NCBI GenBank assembly: GCA_002722105.1
Contig: PBKF01000060.1
Span: 1-23,724 of the forward strand
Length of the DNA stretch: 23,724 nucleotides
Direction of reading: 5' to 3'
From: Fidelibacterota bacterium
Lineage (GTDB): Bacteria > Marinisomatota > Marinisomatia > Marinisomatales > UBA1611
Made by a program: the position numbers and the translations under genes. Below the pieces are notes generated by a model. That model worked only from the letters and a program-made list of their open reading frames with translations, was not told the DNA's origin and searched no databases. This document shows positions 5,957 to 13,606 of the stretch, piece after piece. Numbering within the stretch: position 1 is the first letter of the stretch; every line of letters begins with the position of its first letter.

Positions 5957-7843
5957 TCACTTTTCCACAGGCACTACAATTCCCTGGATGATTACACGTT
6001 GTGCAAATATGAAAACGACGAGAGTTGGCACTGCGGCAATAAGAAATGAAGCAAATTGCACTCCCTGAGTTGTGTGCCAGTTTAACTGAGAGAGCCAAAC
6101 CATCAACGTCCACATATCGCTATCTTGGCAAAGCAGCAGTGCAAACATATAATTTCCGTAGGCTGCAGTAAAGGCAAATAAAGCAATAATTGCTAATACG
6201 GGTTTCGATAGTTTCATGGTAATATTCCAGAATTTAAACCATTCTGAAGCACCATCGATATCTGATGCATCGTAGAGTTCCCGGGGGAGCGTATCAAAAA
6301 ATCCTTTTAGTAAAAAAATTGAATAGCCGTTAGCCGCCCCCGGTAATACGAGTGCTGCAAAGGTATTCAACAGACCTAAATCCCTCAACAATAAGTAAGT
6401 GGGGATCATAGTTACCATTGCAGGAAAAGCGATCGTTGTAATGAAAAATAAAAGCACTTTATACTGAGTTGGCAAATTATAACGAGAGAGAGCATAAGCG
6501 GCCAGCGGATTAACGGTAAGAGCAAGTAACACCGCCAGGGAACAATAGATGATGGTGTTAATGATTCCCTGACCATGACCTGAGATATATTCAAAAACCA
6601 TTTTGTAGTTACGGGTTAAATAATGCAAACGTAGTTCAAGGGTATGGTTGAGTACAAAGTGATAATCCATCTGCTTTTGCGGGAGGAATATTTCCCCAAA
6701 GGAAGCATATTCAACACCATGGGCTTTGTTCAGGGACTCCAAGCTAGAATATGCAGACCTGAGATATTTTTGCCAACGCATCTCAGGTGTATCCAGGGTA
6801 ATATATTCGATCGGTAATCTTTCGTCATCCTCTAAAAATGCAACAAAATCAAAAGCAGCTGGAATAGAATAACCCAAATCCACAGGAAAGACAATATCTT
6901 GGAAAGTGCTAAAAGATGATTTATAGAGTTTATTTAGGTTTTTGATATCAGCATATTTTTCCTGCAAAAATTTAGAGTATAACTGCAAAGCCGGTTCAGA
7001 AACCTGAATAAATTGCGGATGGATATAGTTGCGTACATAGTTTTCCCAAGAAATACGTCCAATAGATTTCGGTACCGTCGGTATAAGGATTATTTCACTG
7101 AAGGATTGATACGTTGTGTTGTTCAATTTATTAAATTTTGAAATTTCACCATTAAACTGTTGGTCTCCCTTACATTTATCTTGATAATCACCATTAACTG
7201 ATAAATATATTCGTTCGCTGTATTGGCTATTTTTTTTGAAATCGTTAAATGCTATCGTCAGATTATCATCCGGAACTAAAGAGTAATTGCGATCCAAATA
7301 TCGTTCAATATTCGCTTCCAGATAGTTCCAATTTTGTAAAACAGAAGAGTAATTTTGACGAAATATTTTCTCATCCCCATTACAAATCTCTTTTATATAA
7401 TTTCGAAATTCTCTTAGATTTTTTGGGATTATTTTTTGCCGGTTTCCACTCCTATAGGTCATAGAACCCATATGAAAGGATGAAGGTACAGACTCTTCCC
7501 GACAAAATTCCAGCCAGTCTTGAAGCAATTGTTTTACAGGCAATTGCGGGGAAGAAACCATACGGAAACGCAGCGCATCATCTCCTGTCGCTATCCGGTA
7601 ATCCTGAATACGCTCATTATATTTCTCTTCCAGATAGCGTTTAAACAATACTTCATCATCAATTAAAAATGCAGGGATGAAATCATATTGGTGCACATCC
7701 ATTTTTCCTTTAAATGATCCTGAAGTCATCCACAAAAAAGGGAAAACCATTGTAGTCCCACCAATAAGCAAAAACAGGTAGCATCCAAGAATAACCAATC
7801 GAGCCCAAGTACTTTTTCGTTCAGATTTAAGTATGATCGACAT
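5957..7843 (-). CDS. Carbohydrate ABC permease (MalG type) with giant periplasmic insert
   Basis: This 628-residue permease is more than twice the usual length of about 280. Residues 14-40 form the first membrane span, and the core permease resumes at 424 (GQGIINTIIYCSLAVLLALT) and carries the EAA loop ELYDASDIDGASEWF..., residues 522-552, which contacts the ATPase. Between them lie about 375 polar residues that should be periplasmic, as the N-terminus is cytoplasmic (KSERKSTWAR). The insert holds at least three related units: 230-255 (KFNKLNNTTYQSFSEIILIP), 289-320 (FLQEKYADIKNLNKLYKSSF then STFQDIVFP) and 357-388 (YLRSAYSSLESLNKAHGVEY then ASFGEIFLP). A fourth, weaker one is at 67-100. The unit recalls a stretch of GH42-type glycosidases (YGxIexLNxaWgtxfxsfxxi). 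It is 30 bases after the fused binding protein-permease gene and would form the heterodimer with it. Confidence 0.9.
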   Translation of the reverse strand: MSIILKSERKSTWARLVILGCYLFLLIGGTTMVFPFLWMTSGSFKGKMDVHQYDFIPAFLIDDEVLFKRYLEEKYNERIQDYRIATGDDALRFRMVSSPQLPVKQLLQDWLEFCREESVPSSFHMGSMTYRSGNRQKIIPKNLREFRNYIKEICNGDEKIFRQNYSSVLQNWNYLEANIERYLDRNYSLVPDDNLTIAFNDFKKNSQYSERIYLSVNGDYQDKCKGDQQFNGEISKFNKLNNTTYQSFSEIILIPTVPKSIGRISWENYVRNYIHPQFIQVSEPALQLYSKFLQEKYADIKNLNKLYKSSFSTFQDIVFPVDLGYSIPAAFDFVAFLEDDERLPIEYITLDTPEMRWQKYLRSAYSSLESLNKAHGVEYASFGEIFLPQKQMDYHFVLNHTLELRLHYLTRNYKMVFEYISGHGQGIINTIIYCSLAVLLALTVNPLAAYALSRYNLPTQYKVLLFFITTIAFPAMVTMIPTYLLLRDLGLLNTFAALVLPGAANGYSIFLLKGFFDTLPRELYDASDIDGASEWFKFWNITMKLSKPVLAIIALFAFTAAYGNYMFALLLCQDSDMWTLMVWLSQLNWHTTQGVQFASFLIAAVPTLVVFIFAQRVIIQGIVVPVEK

Positions 7844-7873
7844 TTGTTATCCTATCCTTTTCTATTCCCTTTC

Positions 7874-10378
7874 CTACTTGGCAGTTGTAAAAGTTAATTG
7901 TGATAACTTACGCATCTGGAAGACGGTGAAACCCATCAGAATGAACCCCAAAATCCAAGCCATTGCAGTGGCAACTCCAAAGCGTTGAAACATAAATGCA
8001 TTGAAGAAAATTTCCAGTCCGACTACCATTGTCGCACGATCCGGCCCACCCCCGGTCATCACCAGCACTGTATCCGTTGCCTGAAAAGCAGCGATCAGAG
8101 CAAAAATTAACTGTATCCTGATCAATGGTTTGATCATTGGCAGCGTAATATAACGAATGCGGTCGATGAACCCACAGCCATCGAGCGCAGCGGATTCATA
8201 CATTTCATCAGGTACAGTCTTTAATGCAGCCAAGTAGATCAGGCAGCCCGGCCCCAACTGCGCCCAGGCCTGCGGAAGCATAATTGCCAGCATGGCGGTA
8301 GATTTATTACCTAACCACCAAATCGGTTCCAATCCAAAAACACCCAATAATTGGTTCATTAATCCACTTTCCGTCGGGTTAAAGAAGTTTTTCCATAAAA
8401 GCATCGTTACAACGCCAGATACGACTGCCGGTAGGTAATAAAGTACCCGAAAAAAAACTTTACCCATCGGAATTTCATTAAGTAGTATAGCCAGGAATAT
8501 TGGTGGAATAAAAACAAGGAGAATAAAGAGGGCTGAATAATAAAACGCAACAAGAATTGACTGCCAAAAATCCCAGTCAAAAAAAACAAGAGAGAAATTG
8601 GTCATTCCGGTAAACTCTGCACCATGTATTACACTATATTCTTGGAACGCCATTAAACCGCCTCGGAGTAGTGGATAGTAATTAAATATCAAGACGATCA
8701 GTGCAGCTGGGACTAGCAGAATATATGCTAGTCGGAATTTTTTAAAATGTGATTGATTGGAGGACGCGCCGAGGTGGTCGGGGGTAAAAACGCGCCAGAT
8801 ATAGATAAAAAGGAAAATAAACATCACGAAAATAATAGAAGCAATTACCAGGGAGACTATTTCACGAAGCTGGCGAACATCTTCAGGTATAATCTTCATC
8901 ATTTTTTCATTGGTTTTTTGGACCGCTTCATCATAAAACTCCTGCAACCTATCCAGGCGATATTGCCGATCCGGGTGCTGGGCGAGGTCCTCCCCATAGG
9001 CCCTAACAATCGGGCTAGCCATCATCTGATAAATATACTGGGTGTTTTTCCCATAGGGTTCTGGTACGCAGTTCTTTAGTGAATAATAAACCGCATCTGC
9101 CCATTCCTGAGGTACCTGTGATATATACTCTTCATACCCATATTTTTTTAGTAAGTCCGGCCGGATATATTTAGCATTATTGCTAGCGATATTCATTTCA
9201 ATTTTAATTCGCTCGGCTTCATCACCAGAAGCGTATCGAATATATTTCCAGACCGCATCCCGAACCGCCGGATCTTTAACTGTTGAAGTAATGCCATTAA
9301 GCATAAAACGAAGTTCGCTGACACTCCTACCATTTGGTGCTGTAGGGATACGGGCAATACCGACCTCGTCATAACTTCGGCCTCGTAAGCCCAACCCTTC
9401 ATTCATTATCCCTACGTTAAGATGAGTGAAAACCATGGCCACCTGGTCATTATCCCACTGATCCCAAACGCCTCGGCTAGCACCGTATTTCCCAATACCA
9501 CGAATAGCTTTACCAGTTTGTGGATGAGTCCATTCTTTAGAAACCAGCTTTATCCAAAAATCTGCGGCAGTTGTTACCCCCGGTCCATTAAAAGCAGCAC
9601 GCCAACTGCCATCCTGCGGATCCTGAATAACACGAGTTGTATTCATGGAAAGAAATAGTGGAGAACCTTCCCAACTGGCCCAAATATCATATGCACCAGT
9701 GCCAAAAAAGGCATATCGATTTTCTTCAGGATTAGTAATCTTTTTCCCTACTTCCCACAACTCATCCCAAGTTTTCGGGATTTCTTTCGCAGGATCAAGT
9801 CCAGCTTCGCGGAAAAGAATCTTATTATATGCCAGCACCCGAACACGAGTATCTTTAGGAAGACAATAAAAATGTTTTTTACCATCAGGGCCAATACTGT
9901 AGAGAGCATCTATTACTTGTGGATGTACTCGTGCTTCTAATTCATCCCGATACATAATATTTTCATCAAAAATACCCTGTGCGCGGGCTTCTAATGCGGT
10001 AATCTCGGTATTTATCCACTCATCCAAAGGATACAAAAACCCTTTTTGAATATAGCTACCCAATTCCCAAATTTCGAATTCAAGTAAATCAGCAGCCGTG
10101 CCTCCGGCAATTGCCAGTAGAGTACTTGCTCCTCCTTCAACCCCTTCCAGCCATAAACGTTGGCTACCATGCTGTAGTCTGATATATGGATATTTATTCA
10201 GAAAAGATTGCCTTATAGCTTTCTCTACTTTGATATTAAAATTTGAGCTTAACGACTTGCTCCCATAAACTCCTTCCAGATTTATGAGAACTTCTTCTAC
10301 CGGATCTTTCTTAACCTGTGTGTAAACGGAATTAGCAAGTAGGTTTACCAATAATATTAATAACTTTAATTGGGGCAT
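7874..10378 (-). CDS. Solute-binding protein fused to ABC permease (MalF type)
   Basis: This is a single polypeptide of about 834 residues (numbered here from the 5' extension at 10417). A signal-like N-terminus (MPQLKLLILLVNLLANS) is followed by a family-1-type extracellular sugar-binding domain, about 40-500: AGGTAADLLEFEIWELGSYI, FLYPLDEWI, LPKDTRVRVLAYNKILFREA, IPKTWDELWEVGKKI and later SELRFMLNGITSTVKDPAVR. A membrane span at 520-541 ties it to a permease of the MalF/UgpA type (563-847) with the EAA loop EMYESAALDGCGFIDRIRYI at 738-768. Usually these are two separate genes. Start ATG 10378 is chosen because it begins a signal peptide, and the upstream 39 bases belong to repeat copy E, whose TAGATTA ends four bases before it. 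No ATPase gene is in the window, so a shared MsmK/MsmX-like subunit is presumably used. Confidence 0.92.
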   Translation of the reverse strand: MPQLKLLILLVNLLANSVYTQVKKDPVEEVLINLEGVYGSKSLSSNFNIKVEKAIRQSFLNKYPYIRLQHGSQRLWLEGVEGGASTLLAIAGGTAADLLEFEIWELGSYIQKGFLYPLDEWINTEITALEARAQGIFDENIMYRDELEARVHPQVIDALYSIGPDGKKHFYCLPKDTRVRVLAYNKILFREAGLDPAKEIPKTWDELWEVGKKITNPEENRYAFFGTGAYDIWASWEGSPLFLSMNTTRVIQDPQDGSWRAAFNGPGVTTAADFWIKLVSKEWTHPQTGKAIRGIGKYGASRGVWDQWDNDQVAMVFTHLNVGIMNEGLGLRGRSYDEVGIARIPTAPNGRSVSELRFMLNGITSTVKDPAVRDAVWKYIRYASGDEAERIKIEMNIASNNAKYIRPDLLKKYGYEEYISQVPQEWADAVYYSLKNCVPEPYGKNTQYIYQMMASPIVRAYGEDLAQHPDRQYRLDRLQEFYDEAVQKTNEKMMKIIPEDVRQLREIVSLVIASIIFVMFIFLFIYIWRVFTPDHLGASSNQSHFKKFRLAYILLVPAALIVLIFNYYPLLRGGLMAFQEYSVIHGAEFTGMTNFSLVFFDWDFWQSILVAFYYSALFILLVFIPPIFLAILLNEIPMGKVFFRVLYYLPAVVSGVVTMLLWKNFFNPTESGLMNQLLGVFGLEPIWWLGNKSTAMLAIMLPQAWAQLGPGCLIYLAALKTVPDEMYESAALDGCGFIDRIRYITLPMIKPLIRIQLIFALIAAFQATDTVLVMTGGGPDRATMVVGLEIFFNAFMFQRFGVATAMAWILGFILMGFTVFQMRKLSQLTFTTAK

Positions 10379-10383
10379 CTGAT

Positions 10384-10434
10384 AATCTACTACTCTACAA
10401 AAAATAAAAAACACCATGAATTTGATGCTTTATG
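10384..10434 (-). repeat. Degenerate terminator-tail repeat, copy E (leader of importer operon)
   Basis: AATCTACTACTCTACAAAAA on the plus strand, then ATAAAAAACACCATGAATTTGATGCT, aligns with the intact repeats with the G-rich arm deleted. The minus-strand tail GTAGATTATCAG runs directly into the ATG at 10378. The remainder of the gap to 10674 is A+T-rich; it must hold the divergent control region, but no clear operator is seen. TATAAT occurs at 10540-10545 without a good -35 partner. Confidence 0.55.
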
Positions 10435-10674
10435 TTTGTGGAATAAATCGACGCCTATTATTCCTTCAGTCAATTTAAAATAGAAAAAGCTACGTGAGTC
10501 TCGCAACCTAAGTTCAAATTTTATACATCATTAGTCTAGTATAATCTTGATTTGTTTTTAGAGCTTTTCTATATACAAAAAAAGAGACAAAAATTGATGT
10601 GTAACATTTTGTAAGTTTTTTATTGAAAATATTATTTTTACATTAAAATTTATTTGGAGGTTCGAAATTAGTTA

Positions 10675-11607
10675 ATGAGTATTGAAATCTGGGATCCACA
10701 TTTCCATATCTGGGATATTTCTAAAAGTACTAAAAGTGGGCATGATGCTAGTCAACTATTCGTACTTAATAATAAGCCTATTTATTCATGGAAAGAATAC
10801 GAATATGATATTAAGCAGGCAGGGTCATCATTTTCGTACATAGGTGGTGCCTTTGTTGAGGTTGTAAGCGTTTGCCACACTCAGATATCAGGTACTCCCT
10901 TTTCAGAAGCCTGCATTTCGGAGACAAATTGGGTCTCCAGTCAATTAGAACAGTCTCAAAAAAAATATGTGATAGTTTCTTCTGCTCCGCTTGAAAACCC
11001 CCAAATTGGTAATATCCTCTCCAAGCTTACAGAATATTCAAAAGTTCGTGGTATCAGACAGATCATTAATCACGATCCTTCTTGGCCAAGAAATGAAAGA
11101 CTTGGAAATCTCCTTAATAATCAAAACTGGGAACATGGTTTTAGTAAGTTACACAATTTCTCATTATCTTTTGATTTACAACTCAATCCTCACCAGTATA
11201 AAAAAGCTGCTAAACTGATTAAAAAATTTCCTGAAACAATAGTAATAATCGATCATTTGGGGACTCCAAGATTAGAAGACCTTCTTGGTAGAAGTAAACA
11301 ATACTGGGACGGAATGGCCTCTCTTGCTTCCTGTGAGAACATATATATTAAAATTTCTATGCTCTGTTACATTCATGAAGATTGGAGTAACAATAATGTT
11401 GTGAAAGACGCTGTCTACCGGATTATTGAAATTTTTGGAATTGATCGATGCTTTTTTGCTTCAAATTTTCCTGTTGACATAAGAGATGGATGGCCTGCAG
11501 AAAGATTGTATAGTGCATTTTTGAAACTTGTTGAAAATAAATATACATCATCAGACATCAAGAAACTTTTTTCTGAAAATGCTAAACGCGCTTACCGGTC
11601 TATTTAA
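10675..11607 (+). CDS. Amidohydrolase 2 / COG3618 lactonase-like hydrolase
   Basis: This 310-residue TIM-barrel hydrolase of the amidohydrolase-2 group includes L-fuconolactonases and 2-pyrone-4,6-dicarboxylate lactonases. Visible landmarks are WDPHFHIWD (His9-x-His11), KVRGIRQIINHD (125-134), SFDLQLNPHQ (His173), IDHLGTP (His194) and FASNFPVD (261-268). In classic fuconolactonases this last motif is FGSDWPV; here the key Asp is Asn264, with Asp268 four residues later. Such an N variant occurs in a separate subgroup, so the substrate may differ from that of the second lactonase-like protein at 14762. A GGAGG lies 14 bases before the ATG, somewhat far but plausible. It is the first gene of the plus-strand arm diverging from the importer operon and precedes the fuconate dehydratase by 367 bases. 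Confidence 0.85.
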   Translation: MSIEIWDPHFHIWDISKSTKSGHDASQLFVLNNKPIYSWKEYEYDIKQAGSSFSYIGGAFVEVVSVCHTQISGTPFSEACISETNWVSSQLEQSQKKYVIVSSAPLENPQIGNILSKLTEYSKVRGIRQIINHDPSWPRNERLGNLLNNQNWEHGFSKLHNFSLSFDLQLNPHQYKKAAKLIKKFPETIVIIDHLGTPRLEDLLGRSKQYWDGMASLASCENIYIKISMLCYIHEDWSNNNVVKDAVYRIIEIFGIDRCFFASNFPVDIRDGWPAERLYSAFLKLVENKYTSSDIKKLFSENAKRAYRSI

Positions 11608-11751
11608 TTATATTAACTTACCAATAAAATCTAGTATTGACCTGATTTAGAAACTACAGCCACATAGTACAGTAATTTTTAGTTATCAGAAAACAGTTTG
11701 TTCTTTGAACTCAAGCAAGAAATTATTAACCAATTTATTGCTTTATTCCCT

Positions 11752-11823
11752 ATATTCAATCTGAGTCTAATGTCCGTATTAATCAAACAGAAGTAATCCA
11801 ATAATATTAATCAGATTGAATAT
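11752..11823. repeat. 13-base perfect inverted repeat between the two plus-strand catabolic genes
   Basis: ATATTCAATCTGA at 11752-11764 and its exact reverse complement TCAGATTGAATAT at 11811-11823 are separated by 46 bases. It lies in the 367-base gap (11608-11974) before the fuconate dehydratase gene, which otherwise shows no open frame, terminator or known motif. It could be a pair of regulator half-sites allowing looping, or a long-range RNA stem. This is inference. Confidence 0.6.
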
Positions 11824-11974
11824 TTTTGTGATATTATCTGGTTTTCGCTATTATGTATTTTATGGGTTGAATATTATTATTAATACTACTTTATCTACTG
11901 ATTGAGATATCAAACTCCACATTCACAGAGTTTTTGATTTATCGGATCGGTGGTATATAAATATTAGGAAAAAT

Positions 11975-13309
11975 ATGAGCGATAATAAAATCACTGATAT
12001 AAAAATTTATGATCTACGAGTTCCAACTTCAGATCAACTAATGGGTTCTGATCCTTTTCATGTTAAACCAGATTACTCGGCTGTGTTGATCATAATAGAA
12101 AGTAGTAATAGAAAGAAAGGATTATCTATTGTATTTACTATTGGAGCAGGTAATGACTGGATTGCCTACGGTATCAACCAATTAATACCTCTTATCCAGG
12201 GATTGAATATTGAATCTTTTAAAGAAAATCCTGGGGAATTATATCAAACATTACTTAATCATCATCAACTACGTTGGCTAGGAGATGGCGTATATAGAAT
12301 GGCAATGGGTGGTTTGTTAAATGCTATTTGGGATCTTTGGGCTAAGGATGAAGAAAAACCTTTATGGAAATTGCTTATTGATCTATCGCCTGATAAAATA
12401 ATCAAATGTATTGATTGGCGTCATTTGGAAGATTCATTAACCAAGCAAGAAGCTTATGATATTCTTGAAAAAAATCGACTAAATAAAAACAATTCAGAAA
12501 AAAAATTATTAGAAAATGGTTTAAGTGCATATTCAACTGCAGGATGGTTAGGATTAAGCAATAATCAAATACTGAAGAAAATAAATCAATTGAAAAATGA
12601 AGGATTCAATGCATTTAAGTTAAAAGTTGGTCAAGATATTGACTTTGATTTTTCTCGAATTCAGTTTATTCGAGAAAATGTTGATCCTGATACACTGATT
12701 ATGTTGGATGCCAATCAGTTTTGGGGCGTCAATGAAGCAATTACTTACATGCAGAAGCTAGCTAAATTTAATATCACTTGGATTGAGGAACCCACTAATA
12801 GGGATGATGTACTTGGATTCATAAAGATTTCGAAAGAACTTAATAAAGTAGGGATTCTGGTTGCAGCAGGTGAACATATACAATCTCCTGTTATCTTCAA
12901 GCAGATGCTTACAACCCGTGCTATACAATATGCTCAAATTGATGCTTCTCGTCTTGGTGGTGTGAATGATATAATGGCAATTATTCTTATAGCAGCAAAA
13001 TATAAAATACCAATTTGTCCTCACGGAGGTGGGTTGGGTCTTTGTAATATGATCCGACATTTCGCAATATGGGACCAGGTTGCTGTTTCTGGCCATTCTA
13101 ATAATCAATTAGTAGAATATGTTGACTTTTTACAGGACGGCGTTTTTATAGATCCTGTTAAAATTTCTAAAGGTTCCTATGTATTACCAAAAACTCCAGG
13201 ATGGGGATTGGAAATGCATAATGAATTTATTCAAAAACATTTATTTCCTGATGGACCAATATGGTCCAATAGATTAAATAAAAGTGGTGTTACATTTTTG
13301 GGTGATTAA
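11975..13309 (+). CDS. fucD: L-fuconate dehydratase (enolase superfamily)
   Basis: This 444-residue enolase-superfamily enzyme would convert L-fuconate to 2-keto-3-deoxy-L-fuconate in the cytoplasm. The N-terminal DLRVPTSDQLMGSDPFHVKP and YSAVLIIIES, plus HHQLRWLGDGVYRMAMGGLL and NAIWDLWAKDEEKPLWKLL, are diagnostic of the fuconate dehydratase/ENOSF1 family. Active-site residues are in place: Lys215-x-Lys217 (FKLKV), metal ligands Asp245 (MLDANQ), Glu271/272 (IEEPT) and Glu300 (AGEHIQ), and catalytic His350 (CPHGGG). Length equals the family norm. No strong Shine-Dalgarno sequence precedes the ATG (GGAAAAAT is closest). Its product is the substrate of the dehydrogenase and hydrolase encoded on the other strand at 15576-17231, so the two arms form one pathway. 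Confidence 0.95.
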   Translation: MSDNKITDIKIYDLRVPTSDQLMGSDPFHVKPDYSAVLIIIESSNRKKGLSIVFTIGAGNDWIAYGINQLIPLIQGLNIESFKENPGELYQTLLNHHQLRWLGDGVYRMAMGGLLNAIWDLWAKDEEKPLWKLLIDLSPDKIIKCIDWRHLEDSLTKQEAYDILEKNRLNKNNSEKKLLENGLSAYSTAGWLGLSNNQILKKINQLKNEGFNAFKLKVGQDIDFDFSRIQFIRENVDPDTLIMLDANQFWGVNEAITYMQKLAKFNITWIEEPTNRDDVLGFIKISKELNKVGILVAAGEHIQSPVIFKQMLTTRAIQYAQIDASRLGGVNDIMAIILIAAKYKIPICPHGGGLGLCNMIRHFAIWDQVAVSGHSNNQLVEYVDFLQDGVFIDPVKISKGSYVLPKTPGWGLEMHNEFIQKHLFPDGPIWSNRLNKSGVTFLGD

Positions 13310-13474
13310 TAAATACTGCTACAAATATATATCCAATTCCCTATTTATATAATATAATATTTCCTTACTGGATTTTCTCGCAACAAACTATTGAGAACCT
13401 TCTTCATAATATATTCATTTTCAAGGATTTTGAGGATGTATTCGTTGATACTCTGGTTTTTTCTCAATTGTTTT

Positions 13475-13606
13475 TCAACTAGTATCCATAAAACCAAAGA
13501 ATGGAGCAGGAAATCTAAGAGCAGTTATAAATAATCCAAGACCTATTAGAATACCTATCCTAGAGGAATAGCTTTTTGGATACTTTATGTATTGATTTAG
13601 ATTTGT
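13475..13606 (-). pseudogene. Possible decayed membrane-protein 5' end
   Basis: Directly after the stop of the lactate dehydrogenase-like gene, the same minus-strand frame stays open for 43 codons with no start codon. It reads NQYIKYPKSYSSRIGILIGL, then GLFITALRFPAPFFGFMDTS and a stop. The hydrophobic stretch resembles the first span of a DASS/SLC13-type anion transporter (RIGLxLGxxLFxxxLxxPxP), but 40 residues are too few to be sure. It may be a deleted transporter gene. The rest of the 13310-13606 gap shows nothing. Confidence 0.25.

Noticed and set aside
8753..9869. Several plus-strand open frames inside the fused importer gene
   Set aside because: All are opposite a continuous 834-residue protein with clear domains; none has a credible start or motif.
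12758..13108. Open frame antisense to the fuconate dehydratase
   Set aside because: It overlaps the best-supported enzyme of the window and encodes an uneven sequence with no family signature.
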